64,000 nucleotides of DNA from contig NZ_FNAO01000009.1 in NCBI RefSeq assembly GCF_900101815.1, positions 1 through 64,000 of the forward strand, read 5' to 3'. Source of the stretch: Pricia antarctica (lineage in GTDB: Bacteria > Bacteroidota > Bacteroidia > Flavobacteriales > Flavobacteriaceae). Below, piece by piece: positions 54,909 through 63,748 of this stretch. Position numbers and translations under genes: made by a program. Under the pieces are notes generated by a model that was given only the letters and a program-made list of their open reading frames with translations, had not been told where the DNA came from and ran no database searches. Position 1 is the stretch's first letter. Every line of letters begins with the position of its first letter.

Positions 54909-56123
54909 TTAAAGAAGCATGTTAACCGCCCGTTTTACCCCTGCTACCAAGGCATCGACTTCTTTCTTGGTATTGTAGAAGCAAAAACTGGCCCTTACCG
55001 TACCGGGAATTCCATAGAAATCCATAATAGGTTGGGCACAGTGATGCCCGGTTCTTACGGCAATGCCCAATTTGTCTAAAATCGTCCCGATATCGTAAGG
55101 GTGTATTCCTTCAATATTAAAGGAAATGACAGAAGTTTTGTTCTTGGCGGTGCCATAGATTTTGAGTCCATCGATATCCAACAATTTTTGAGTAGCATAT
55201 TCCAACAGCTCATGTTCATAGGCAGCTATTGCCTCGAAACCTATTGAATTCATATAATCCAAAGCAGCGCCAAAAGCGATTCCCCCACAAATATTGGGTG
55301 TACCGGCCTCGAATTTATGGGGCAGCTCGGCATAGGTAGTTTTTTCGAAAGTTACCTCCGCAATCATTTCGCCACCACCTTGATACGGCGGTAATTTGTT
55401 GAGCCATTCTTCTTTTCCATACAGCATTCCAACACCGGTAGGACCGCACATTTTATGAGCGGATACCGTGTAGAAATCTATATCGAGCTTTTGCACATCA
55501 ACTTTGATGTGCGGTGCGGCCTGTGCACCATCAATCAAGACGGCCGCTCCTACGCCGTGGGCCTTTTGTATGATTTCTTCAATGGGATTAATGGTGCCCA
55601 AGGCATTGGAAATATGGTTACAAAAGACCAGACGGGTCTTGTCGGACAGTAGGTCATCGTATTTGTCCATCAGCAATTCGCCTTCCAAGTTCATGGGAAT
55701 TACTTTTAGGATGGCCCCGGTACGCTCGGCCAACATTTGCCATGGCACAATGTTTGAATGGTGCTCCATGGCGGATACCAATAGCTCGTCTCCCTTCTCT
55801 AACAAGGTTGAAAAACCGTTCGCGACAAGGTTGATACTATGAGTCGTGCCCGACGTGAAGATGATCTCGTGGGATTCAGCGGCATTGAAATGGTTTTGAA
55901 TCTTATGCCGTGCCGCCTCATATTTGTCGGTAGCTTCCTGTGAGAGGGTATGTACGCCTCTGTGAATATTCGCGTTGTAGTTGGAATAATAGTCGACAAT
56001 TGCGTCCATGACCTGTTTCGGCGTCTGGGAGGTTGCGGCGTTATCGAGATAGACTAAGAGCTTCCCATTGACCTCTCGTTTGAGAATGGGAAAGTCCTTT
56101 CGGATTTTCTGTACGTCGAGCAT
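54909..56123 (-). CDS. sufS: SufS, group II cysteine desulfurase
   Basis: A 404-aa pyridoxal-phosphate enzyme that removes sulfur from cysteine to supply the suf pathway. The PLP lysine is in FYTVSAHKMCGPTGVG and the active Cys is in VRTGHHCAQPIMDFYG. TSGTTHSINLVA binds the cofactor. The start is ATG 56123 (MLDVQKIRKDFP) or ATG 56135; the frame start at 56144 falls in a -7 box (TATCTTTG, 56149..56142). It sits between sufD and sufE. Confidence 0.95.
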   Translation of the reverse strand: MLDVQKIRKDFPILKREVNGKLLVYLDNAATSQTPKQVMDAIVDYYSNYNANIHRGVHTLSQEATDKYEAARHKIQNHFNAAESHEIIFTSGTTHSINLVANGFSTLLEKGDELLVSAMEHHSNIVPWQMLAERTGAILKVIPMNLEGELLMDKYDDLLSDKTRLVFCNHISNALGTINPIEEIIQKAHGVGAAVLIDGAQAAPHIKVDVQKLDIDFYTVSAHKMCGPTGVGMLYGKEEWLNKLPPYQGGGEMIAEVTFEKTTYAELPHKFEAGTPNICGGIAFGAALDYMNSIGFEAIAAYEHELLEYATQKLLDIDGLKIYGTAKNKTSVISFNIEGIHPYDIGTILDKLGIAVRTGHHCAQPIMDFYGIPGTVRASFCFYNTKKEVDALVAGVKRAVNMLL

Positions 56124-56141
56124 AGTAGTTTCCATAGACTG

Positions 56142-56149
56142 CAAAGATA
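56142..56149 (-). promoter_or_regulatory. Internal -7 box ahead of sufS
   Basis: TATCTTTG on the minus strand matches the consensus, 18 bases upstream of the ATG at 56123. It suggests that sufS-sufE and following genes can also be transcribed from an internal promoter after the long spacer behind sufD. Confidence 0.5.
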
Positions 56150-56186
56150 CCGAGTAAGCTTTTAAATGTCGAAGGCCAGTGCGCTT

Positions 56187-56327
56187 TTATATTTTTCCTT
56201 GATGTAGATTCCAAACTGGAAAAATAAAATCGTAATCGATCCAATTCAAATTTCCATCAACAACCTTGAAACTTAAAAATTGTGATCCGTCCAGATACTT
56301 CTTTATTGAGGCATGCATTGATTTCAT
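56187..56327 (-). CDS. Possible 46-aa gene between sufD and sufS
   Basis: An ATG frame of 46 codons reads MKSMHASIKKYLDGSQFLSF, then a middle part, ending FIFPVWNLHQGKI. It is protein-like in composition: amphipathic, with an aromatic-rich end (WIDYDFIFPVWNL). I do not recognise it; the tail recalls small DUF2442-type proteins but this is uncertain. It could also be the remnant of a larger gene, as another open stretch precedes it (56365..56466, without a start codon). Confidence 0.35.
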   Translation of the reverse strand: MKSMHASIKKYLDGSQFLSFKVVDGNLNWIDYDFIFPVWNLHQGKI

Positions 56328-56468
56328 CAAAAAGCGCTTACAATCGATTCACTTTTCCGTACCGCCAGTACAAGATATTCGCACGCTGAAGTCACCAATA
56401 TAATTGGGACTTCCTACGGAAAGTCTATCGTTTTCTGTTGGTATAATAGCATCTAAAAAGCCGTTTTA

Positions 56469-57785
56469 TTAAAGGTCAAACCCCAAATTAACCCCCAACT
56501 TTTTGGCAATCAACTTGTTTATACGCGTCTTTAATTCCGGAATCCGAACACTGGCGAGTACATTGTTGGCAAAGGCATACATCAACAAAGCACGGGCCTC
56601 TTTTTCAGGAATACCCCTTGTTTGTAGATAGAAAAGGGCTTCGTTGTCTAATTGACCTATTGTGCAGCCGTGGGAACATTTCACGTCATCGGCGAAAATT
56701 TCCAGCTGGGGCTTAGAGTTGATGGTGGCCTTATCGCTGATCAGAATATTGTTGTTTTGCTGAAAGGCATCGGTCTTTTGGGCAATTTTGTCGACGATAA
56801 TCTTTCCGTTGAAAACTCCGGTGGAATTTTCGCCATAAATCCCCTTGTAGTCCTGATGGCTCTCGCAGTTGGGCTGCTTGTGATGTACTAGGGTATGGTG
56901 ATCGACATGTTGTTTCTCGCCCAAAATGGTCACCCCTTTCAAAGTGGAATCGATAAATTCCCCATTTTGGTAGAAGTTCAGATTGTTTCGGGTCAATTTT
57001 CCGCCAAAACAAAAACTGTGGATTTTTACCACACTTTTATCCTTTTGGTCGATATAGGTGTTGTCAATTAACGAGGCCGTGGAATTATCGTTCTGAATTT
57101 TATAATAATCGACAATAGCGCTCTTGGCGGCAAATATTTCCGTAACTGAATTGGTCAATACTTCATTAGAGGTCAAACTCTGATGCCTTTCGATGACCTG
57201 AAGTTCAGCATTTTCTTCGACCACGATCAGATTTCGGGGCTGTAGCATTAAAGAGGCCTCGTTACCCGTGGCAAAATGAAGGATTTCGACCGGTTTTTTG
57301 GGCATTTTGTTCTTGGGGATGTAGATATAGGCCCCTTCCCTGCTGAATGCCGTGTTCAAACTCGTCAATGACTCGTCTTTTGAGGCAATCTTATTGAAAT
57401 ACACATCGATCACCTGTTTGTACATCGGTTTTGTCAAGGCGGCGCTCATTAAGCAGATGTCAACCCCATCGTGAGTGGTTTCGGATAGGTAGGAACTGTA
57501 GATGCCATCCACAAAAACAATTTTATAGGTATCGATTTCGTGTATAAAATATTTCTTGACGTCTTTGTATTCCAAGGTGTTCTCTTCCCTTGGAAAAATG
57601 CTGAAATCGGTCTTTTGAAGACTGTTGAGGGAAGTGTATTTCCAATTTTCCTCTTTTTTGGAAGGAAAGCCCCTGGTCTCAAAATTCTTCATGGCCGCCG
57701 TACGGATATCGTGTACCGAGTGTTCGACGTCGATATTGTTTTCGAACGCCATAAAGGATGATATTAACTTGTCTTTTAAATCCAT
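56469..57785 (-). CDS. sufD: SufD, Fe-S scaffold subunit
   Basis: A 438-aa cytosolic protein of the SufBCD scaffold complex, which works with SufB to place iron in nascent clusters. The beta-helix core (about 130-370) and the C-terminal mark KCSHGCTIGQLDNEALFYLQTRGIPEKEARALLMYAF are clear; HHTLVHHKQPNCESHQDYKGIYG is also typical. The start (MDLKDKLISSFMAFENNI) follows a 235-base spacer after sufC. It ends with double TAA. Confidence 0.94.
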   Translation of the reverse strand: MDLKDKLISSFMAFENNIDVEHSVHDIRTAAMKNFETRGFPSKKEENWKYTSLNSLQKTDFSIFPREENTLEYKDVKKYFIHEIDTYKIVFVDGIYSSYLSETTHDGVDICLMSAALTKPMYKQVIDVYFNKIASKDESLTSLNTAFSREGAYIYIPKNKMPKKPVEILHFATGNEASLMLQPRNLIVVEENAELQVIERHQSLTSNEVLTNSVTEIFAAKSAIVDYYKIQNDNSTASLIDNTYIDQKDKSVVKIHSFCFGGKLTRNNLNFYQNGEFIDSTLKGVTILGEKQHVDHHTLVHHKQPNCESHQDYKGIYGENSTGVFNGKIIVDKIAQKTDAFQQNNNILISDKATINSKPQLEIFADDVKCSHGCTIGQLDNEALFYLQTRGIPEKEARALLMYAFANNVLASVRIPELKTRINKLIAKKLGVNLGFDL

Positions 57786-57818
57786 CTATAAGATAATTTA
57801 TTGTCATTCACGCCCTTC

Positions 57819-57924
57819 GGCTCCACTGAGGACAAACTACAGCGGGAATCATTTTCAATTAGCCCTTAATTTTGTTCAACGGATTGCCCTATGGCTCCAT
57901 TCAAGATAAAACAAGGCGGGAATC
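57819..57924. repeat. Imperfect 32-base direct repeat, sufC-sufD spacer
   Basis: Two 32-base units (57819..57850 and 57893..57924) both begin GGCTCCA and end GCGGGAATC. About two thirds of the bases match. They lie 74 bases apart, start to start, inside the suf operon. Function unknown; they may be remnants of a dispersed repeat. Confidence 0.5.
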
Positions 57925-58020
57925 TTTATCAAATATTGTTAAATACCGTGTAGGTATTATGAAGTATTTTCAGGTTGACTACTATGATCTGTCTACCTTC
58001 ACTTCGACTGCCCATTTCTT

Positions 58021-58773
58021 TTAAACTGCAGCTTCTTGTTTTAACCAATCGTAGCCTTTATCCTCTAATTCCAAGGCCAACTCTTTGCCGCCGGACTTAA
58101 CGATTTTGCCATCGTGGATAACATGAACGAAATCGGGAATAATATATTCCAACAACCGCTGGTAGTGCGTGATTAGGATTGTAGCCTTATCATCACTGCG
58201 CAATTTATTGACGCCATTGGCCACAATTCGAAGCGCATCGATATCGAGTCCGGAATCGGTTTCGTCCAAAATGGAAAGCTTAGGTTCCAACATGGCCATC
58301 TGAAAAATTTCGTTCCTTTTTTTCTCGCCACCGGAAAAGCCTTCGTTAAGCGAACGGGAAAGAAACTTTCTATCGATGTCCAGCATTTCTGATTTCTCAC
58401 GGATAAGTTTCAGCATTTCTTTAGCGGGCATATCTTCCAAGCCCTTAGCCTTCCGTGATTCGTTGATAGCCGTTTTCATGAAGTTAGTAACCGAAACCCC
58501 GGGGATTTCTACCGGATACTGAAAAGAAAGGAAAACACCTTTGTGCGCCCGCTCTTCGGGAGAAGCTTCGTCAATGTCTTCTCCTTCAAATTCGATGGAA
58601 CCTTGGGTTACCTCAAACTCCTCCTTTCCGGCAATAACCGAGGCCAAAGTACTTTTACCTGAGCCATTCGGGCCCATAATGGCGTGTACCTCGCCAGCAT
58701 TGACTTCAAGGTTGATTCCCTTTAATATTTTTTTACCTTCTACGCTTGCGTGTAGATTTCTGATTTTTAGCAT
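58021..58773 (-). CDS. sufC: SufC, Fe-S assembly ATPase
   Basis: A 250-aa cytosolic ABC-type ATPase of the SufBCD complex; it is not a transporter. Walker A is GPNGSGKST at residues 34-42, the signature is LNEGFSGGEKKRNE and Walker B is LSILDETDSGLD. FQYPVEIPGVSVTNF and the His switch in ITHYQRLLEYI are typical of SufC. It starts 73 bases after the sufB stop. Confidence 0.96.
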   Translation of the reverse strand: MLKIRNLHASVEGKKILKGINLEVNAGEVHAIMGPNGSGKSTLASVIAGKEEFEVTQGSIEFEGEDIDEASPEERAHKGVFLSFQYPVEIPGVSVTNFMKTAINESRKAKGLEDMPAKEMLKLIREKSEMLDIDRKFLSRSLNEGFSGGEKKRNEIFQMAMLEPKLSILDETDSGLDIDALRIVANGVNKLRSDDKATILITHYQRLLEYIIPDFVHVIHDGKIVKSGGKELALELEDKGYDWLKQEAAV

Positions 58774-58846
58774 GTTGTTACTTATTTACGTATTTTTTCA
58801 AAATTGAGTCAGTTTCCTCCGACCTATATCGGTCGTTCCGGACAAC

Positions 58847-60292
58847 CTATCCGACGGATCCTTCTAAACTGATTTCCAATAATTTTTGCGCTTCCACGGC
58901 GAATTCCATAGGCAGTTTGTTCAATACCTCCTTGCTAAACCCATTTACAATAAGTGCGATAGCCTTTTCCGTATTGATGCCGCGCTGATTACAATAGAAA
59001 ATCTGGTCCTCGCCGATTTTACTGGTCGTGGCCTCATGCTCTATCATCGCCGTTGGATTCTTTGCTTCGATGTAAGGAAAAGTATGCGCCCCGCATTCGT
59101 TACCCATTAACAGGGAATCGCATTGGGAGAAATTCCTGGCGTTGTCGGCACGGCTATGTACCTGAACAAGGCCTCGATAACTATTTTGGGATTTTCCTGC
59201 GGATATGCCTTTGGATATGATAGTACTACGGGTGTTTTTTCCCAAGTGCACCATTTTTGTACCGGTATCGGCTTGCTGAAAATTGTTGGTCACGGCAATG
59301 GAATAAAACTCGCCGATAGAATTGTCGCCTTTTAGGATGCAGGATGGATATTTCCACGTCACTGCGGATCCCGTCTCAACTTGCGTCCAAGAAATTTTGG
59401 CATTCTTCTCGCACAATCCTCTTTTAGTCACGAAATTGAACACTCCGCCTTTACCTTCCTTATTACCTGGGAACCAATTTTGTACCGTTGAGTATTTTAT
59501 CTCGGCATCATCCATGGCGACCAGTTCGACTACGGCGGCGTGCAATTGGTTCTCGTCTCGCGATGGTGCGGTACATCCTTCCAAATAACTGACATAACTG
59601 CCTTCTTCGGCAATGACCAAGGTTCTTTCGAACTGGCCTGTACCCGCTTGGTTAATTCGGAAGTAGGTGGACAGTTCCATGGGGCAGCGCACGCCTTTCG
59701 GGATATAACAGAAACTACCATCGGAAAAAACAGCGGAATTCAATGCCGCATAAAAATTATCCCGCTTGGGCACGACTGAACCCATATATTTTTTCACCAA
59801 TTCCGGATGCTCTCGTATCGCCTCTGAAATTGAGCAGAAAATAATACCCTTTTCCGCCAAGGTCTTTTTAAAGCTCGTCGCCACAGAAACGGAATCCATG
59901 ACAATATCAACGGCAACACCGCTCAATTTCTTCTGCTCGTCTACCGAAATCCCAAGTCTTTTGAAGGTGTCCAGCAATTCTGGATCTACGTCATCGAGAC
60001 TGTCGTATTTGGGCTTACTGTTCGGTGCGGAATAATAGGATATAGCTTGAAAATCGGGCTTTTCGTAATGTACGTTAGCCCATTCCGGCTCTTCCATTTC
60101 CTTCCAATACTTGAAGGCTTCCAAACGCCAAAGCGTCATCCATTCCGGCTCTTCCTTCTTTTTGGAAATGGCGATAACGACCTCTTCGTTCAGTCCCGGG
60201 GGGAAGGTATCCGATTCGATATCCGTGTAGAAACCGTATTCGTATTCCTTCGTCTCCAACTCTTTTTTAAGTTCTTCTTCTGTATATGCCAT
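58847..60292 (-). CDS. sufB: SufB, Fe-S scaffold subunit
   Basis: A 481-aa cytosolic scaffold on which clusters are assembled. The typical stretches are [54 protein letters not shown] and [20 protein letters not shown]. The cysteines in LEGCTAP and FYCNQRG are kept. Length and start ([13 protein letters not shown]) are normal. It starts 63 bases after sufA on the same strand. Confidence 0.97.
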   Translation of the reverse strand: MAYTEEELKKELETKEYEYGFYTDIESDTFPPGLNEEVVIAISKKKEEPEWMTLWRLEAFKYWKEMEEPEWANVHYEKPDFQAISYYSAPNSKPKYDSLDDVDPELLDTFKRLGISVDEQKKLSGVAVDIVMDSVSVATSFKKTLAEKGIIFCSISEAIREHPELVKKYMGSVVPKRDNFYAALNSAVFSDGSFCYIPKGVRCPMELSTYFRINQAGTGQFERTLVIAEEGSYVSYLEGCTAPSRDENQLHAAVVELVAMDDAEIKYSTVQNWFPGNKEGKGGVFNFVTKRGLCEKNAKISWTQVETGSAVTWKYPSCILKGDNSIGEFYSIAVTNNFQQADTGTKMVHLGKNTRSTIISKGISAGKSQNSYRGLVQVHSRADNARNFSQCDSLLMGNECGAHTFPYIEAKNPTAMIEHEATTSKIGEDQIFYCNQRGINTEKAIALIVNGFSKEVLNKLPMEFAVEAQKLLEISLEGSVG

Positions 60293-60355
60293 GTTTTTTG
60301 ATTAATCGATTTAAACGGGTCAATTAACGAACGGATCCCGATTCAAATTTTCAAA

Positions 60356-60685
60356 TTATAGGGAGAAACTTTCTCCGCAACCGCAAGTACGCTGCGCGTT
60401 GGGATTGTTGAACACAAAACCTTTTCCGTTCAGGCCCCCTGAATATTCCAAGACCGTACCTACCAGGTATAGGAAACTCTTCTTATCCACTAGAATCCGA
60501 ACATCGTTGTCTTCAAACACCTTATCGGAGTCATCTTTCTTGTTGTCGAATTTCAATTCGTAGGAAAGTCCACTACACCCGCCGCTCTTTACACCCACGC
60601 GAACGTAGTCTTTAGTAGCATCGTAACCCTCTTCGGTCATGAGATTGACTACCCTTTTTTTAGCTGTTTCAGATACTTGAATCAT
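60356..60685 (-). CDS. sufA: SufA/IscA-type Fe-S carrier
   Basis: A 109-aa cytosolic A-type carrier that hands clusters to target proteins. The three family cysteines are visible: SGGCSGLSYELKF and, at the end, RTCGCGESFSL. KSFLYLVGTVLEY is the typical middle part. It is the first gene of the suf operon and has a -7 box 29 bases upstream (TATATTTG, 60722..60715). No SufR or IscR-type regulator is next to it. Confidence 0.94.
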   Translation of the reverse strand: MIQVSETAKKRVVNLMTEEGYDATKDYVRVGVKSGGCSGLSYELKFDNKKDDSDKVFEDNDVRILVDKKSFLYLVGTVLEYSGGLNGKGFVFNNPNAQRTCGCGESFSL

Positions 60686-60714
60686 AGTTCATTGATATTG
60701 CACGAAATAGTCTA

Positions 60715-60722
60715 CAAATATA
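60715..60722 (-). promoter_or_regulatory. -7 box of the suf operon
   Basis: TATATTTG on the minus strand matches TAnnTTTG and lies 29 bases before the sufA ATG at 60685. No clear -33 element is seen. Confidence 0.55.
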
Positions 60723-60847
60723 CGTGTTTCATAGGGTTTAACCATAGATAGTAACATTATTATAACGTATGGGGCCATTGGAAGTTTTTATGATGTAATC
60801 GCCATCTGGCAGGTTGATATTAATAAACGGCACCAAGGTTTTTTTTA

Positions 60848-60890
60848 TTGGCAGTAAAAAATAATTCAAGTACCTTGTTCGCTACTTTAG
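60848..60890 (+). promoter_or_regulatory. Likely promoter of the Gfo/Idh/MocA gene
   Basis: TTG (60848..60850), 20 bases, then TACCTTGT (60871..60878) resembles the consensus with a poor -7 end. TACTTTAG (60883..60890) is an alternative -7 box. The ATG is at 60915. Confidence 0.4.
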
Positions 60891-60914
60891 TTTTTCTAAA
60901 ACCAAAATCATAGT

Positions 60915-62375
60915 ATGTCAAAAAAGAAAAAAAGTTCGATTACGAGCAAATCGCGTAGAAATTTTGTAAAACACTCGGGGCTTGCCGCCGCAGGATTCAT
61001 GATCGTACCTCGACATGTACTCGGCGGGCCGGGCTTTGTTGCGCCCAGTGACACGCTTAATATTGCCGGTATTGGCGTAGGAGGCAAAGGTGAGGGCGAT
61101 CTGGCCGCATTTGCAGAAAGTCCGAACGTAAACATCGTGGGACTTTGTGATGTCGACGATCGGCAGGCCGTTAAATCCAGGGAATCTTTCCCCAAGGCCA
61201 AATATTACAGTGATTTCAGGGAAATGTTGGATAAGGAAAAGAACAATATCGATGCCGTTTCCGTTTCCATTCCCGACCATAACCATGCCGTTGCCGCCTA
61301 CAAGGCCATGGAAATGGGGAAACATGTATACGTACAAAAACCCCTTACCCACGATATTTGGGAAGCTCGAATGCTTACCGAGGCGGCCAAAAAGTTCAAG
61401 GTCGTCACCCAAATGGGCAACCAAGGTGGGTCGGGAGACGGCGTACGCAAAATGAAGGAAATTTATGAGGCCGGATTAATCGGCGACGTTCATACCGTGC
61501 AATGCTGGACGAACCGTCCTATTTGGCCACAAGCACTGGAAACTCCTACCAAAAAGAATAAAATACCGAAAGGTTTGGACTGGAATCTTTGGTTGGGTAC
61601 TGCGGAAACACGGGACTATAACGATGCTTATCTGCCTTTTGACTGGCGGGGCTGGTCGGACTTCGGTACGGGAGCCCTTGGTGATATGGCCTGCCATATC
61701 ATGGATCCGGTGTATCGAATTCTTCCCATTCTCTATCCTACGACCGTTGAGTGTAGTGTTTCCAACTCTTTTAAAGGAAAATTCGAGACCGCCGACTACC
61801 CGAAAAGCTTTCCCAATTCCAGTACGATATACTTGAAATATCCAAGAACGGACGGTAAAGGCAGTATCGATGTCAGTTGGATGGACGGTGGCCTGCGTCC
61901 TGCTAGGCCCGATGAGCTCGGCGATGACGAAGCCTTCGGAAACTGGGACGGGGGTGTCCTTTTTATCGGTTCAAAAGGAAAGTTATTGGCAGATTGCTAC
62001 GGTGCCGATCCCCGATTATTGCCCCTGTCGCTCAATGAGCAGATCAGCGTTAAAGAAACCATTCCACGTGTGCCCGAAGGCCATTACCTACAATGGGTGA
62101 ACGCTTGTATGGCGGGATACGGCAATGCGGAAACCAGTTCGTCTTTTGATTATGCCGGGCCGTTTACCGAAAGTATTTTAATCGGAAACCTAGCATTGAA
62201 ATCATATTTCGAAGTCGACCCCAATGCCGAAAATAAAGGGTTCTGGGGCGGCGGCGCCCAATTCCAGGGTAGAAAACGCCTGCAATGGGATGCCGACAAC
62301 ATGAAAATCACCAATTTCGAACCTGCGAACAAATATGTTAAGCGTACCTATCGGGATGGGTATTCCGTTGGATAA
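60915..62375 (+). CDS. Tat-exported Gfo/Idh/MocA-family oxidoreductase
   Basis: A 486-aa NAD(P)-dependent oxidoreductase acting on sugars or related polyols in the periplasm. The N-terminus carries a twin-arginine signal (SRRNFVKHSGLAAAGFMIV, residues 13-31). The Rossmann fold starts at about 48 (LNIAGIGVGGKGEGDLAAF), and EKP-like YVQKPLTHDIWEARML supplies the family Lys. Long insertions with many Trp (FDWRGWSDFGTGALGDMACH) fit the Bacteroidota secreted subgroup. Substrate unknown. It is a single gene. Confidence 0.92.
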   Translation: MSKKKKSSITSKSRRNFVKHSGLAAAGFMIVPRHVLGGPGFVAPSDTLNIAGIGVGGKGEGDLAAFAESPNVNIVGLCDVDDRQAVKSRESFPKAKYYSDFREMLDKEKNNIDAVSVSIPDHNHAVAAYKAMEMGKHVYVQKPLTHDIWEARMLTEAAKKFKVVTQMGNQGGSGDGVRKMKEIYEAGLIGDVHTVQCWTNRPIWPQALETPTKKNKIPKGLDWNLWLGTAETRDYNDAYLPFDWRGWSDFGTGALGDMACHIMDPVYRILPILYPTTVECSVSNSFKGKFETADYPKSFPNSSTIYLKYPRTDGKGSIDVSWMDGGLRPARPDELGDDEAFGNWDGGVLFIGSKGKLLADCYGADPRLLPLSLNEQISVKETIPRVPEGHYLQWVNACMAGYGNAETSSSFDYAGPFTESILIGNLALKSYFEVDPNAENKGFWGGGAQFQGRKRLQWDADNMKITNFEPANKYVKRTYRDGYSVG

Positions 62376-62556
62376 CACCGAGATTTTAAATTCCAAGCAT
62401 CAAATCCTCAAATTTTTTTGCGAGGTAAATGTGATAGACTGGAGCTTAACCGCTCCAGTTTTTTTGCGTTGATTTTTTCAAAGAAAACCCTAATTCTAGC
62501 AAAAGTCAACCTTTTTTTTGGAATTTGGAATTTAGAATTTGGTGCTTTTATTGCCT

Positions 62557-62564
62557 TACCTTTG
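62557..62564 (+). promoter_or_regulatory. -7 box abutting the thiL start
   Basis: TACCTTTG matches TAnnTTTG and ends only 4 bases before the ATG at 62569. A TTTG lies 15 bases upstream, which is shorter than usual. If used, the message would be leaderless. Confidence 0.5.
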
Positions 62565-62568
62565 CCCT

Positions 62569-63618
62569 ATGCTAGAAGACAAAAACCAAGAACGTACCGC
62601 ACTTGAACAATTGGGCGAGTTCGGACTGATCGACCATCTGACCCAAAATTTTGCGATTTCCCGTAAATCTACCCTAAAAGGCATTGGTGATGATGCCGCG
62701 GTGCTGGATTTCAAGGATAAAAAAACAATCGTCACCACAGATATGCTCATCGAGGGAGTACACTTCGACCTGAGCTATATGCCCTTGAAGCATTTGGGCT
62801 ACAAGGCCGTCATGGCCAATCTTTCGGATGTCTACGCCATGAACGCCACCGCTACCCAAATCGCAGTTTCCGTAGCCGTCTCGAACCGATTCCCCTTGGA
62901 AGCCTTGGAGGAACTTTACGCGGGCATTGCCCTAGCCTGCCAAATTTTTAAGATAGATCTCATCGGGGGCGATACGACCTCGTCGACCACCGGAATGTTG
63001 ATCAGCATCACCGCTTTGGGGGAGGCCGACGAAGCTGAAATCGTATATCGCAGCGGGGCCAAGCCGAACGATCTTTTGGTCGTCAGTGGCGATATCGGTG
63101 GCGCCTATATGGGATTACAAGTGCTGGAACGCGAAAAGGAAGTTTTCAAGGTGAACCCCAACACGCAGCCCGATCTATCGCCTTATTCCTATATCGTCGA
63201 GCGGCAACTAAAACCTGAAGCCCGAAAGGATATCGTCGAACTTCTGAAAAAACTAGAGGTGCAGCCAACGGCAATGATCGATGTCAGCGACGGATTATCC
63301 TCGGAAATTCTCCACCTTTGTAAAAACAGCGCCGTCGGCTGTAACCTTTTCGAAGAAAAGATTCCGCTAGACCCCACCGTAATATCCGCTTGTGAGGAAT
63401 TTAAAATGGACAGCACTTTAGTAGCCCTCAGTGGCGGTGAAGATTACGAACTCTTGTTCACTATCGACCAAAAAGATTTCGATAAGATCAAGGGCAACCC
63501 CAATATGACCATTATCGGGCACATGACGGAGGAAAGTGAAGGTGCGCATTTAGTAACGCGGGGGAATACCAAGATTCCGCTGACGGCACAAGGATGGAAT
63601 TCTTTTGGTAAGGAATAA
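62569..63618 (+). CDS. thiL: Thiamine-monophosphate kinase ThiL
   Basis: A 349-aa cytosolic kinase that phosphorylates thiamine phosphate to thiamine diphosphate, the final step of vitamin B1 synthesis. The marks are FGLIDHLTQNF, KGIGDDAAVLDF, TTDMLIEGVHFDLSYMPLKHLGYKA, LIGGDTTSSTTGMLISITALGE and MIDVSDGLSSEILHLC. The ATG at 62569 is used; the ten residues before it in the longer frame cover the -7 box. No other thi genes are in the window. Confidence 0.95.
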   Translation: MLEDKNQERTALEQLGEFGLIDHLTQNFAISRKSTLKGIGDDAAVLDFKDKKTIVTTDMLIEGVHFDLSYMPLKHLGYKAVMANLSDVYAMNATATQIAVSVAVSNRFPLEALEELYAGIALACQIFKIDLIGGDTTSSTTGMLISITALGEADEAEIVYRSGAKPNDLLVVSGDIGGAYMGLQVLEREKEVFKVNPNTQPDLSPYSYIVERQLKPEARKDIVELLKKLEVQPTAMIDVSDGLSSEILHLCKNSAVGCNLFEEKIPLDPTVISACEEFKMDSTLVALSGGEDYELLFTIDQKDFDKIKGNPNMTIIGHMTEESEGAHLVTRGNTKIPLTAQGWNSFGKE

Positions 63619-63748
63619 TCACCACTGACTTTCCTTATAAACGTTAGTTTGGCCGCAATTGGTGAAGTTAAATGGAAGTCATACGTAATGCAAGCCTCCG
63701 CATCGGGGGAATGCTATTTTTACAGAAAGCAATCCATCCAAAGAAAAA

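Larger units (their letters stand above)
56124..56468. other. Long spacer between sufD and sufS
   Basis: About 345 bases, unusually long inside an operon. It contains a possible 46-codon gene (56187..56327), an open startless stretch in the frame after the sufD stop (56365..56466, ending in TGA) and the -7 box of sufS. The pieces could be remnants of an inserted gene. Confidence 0.5.
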
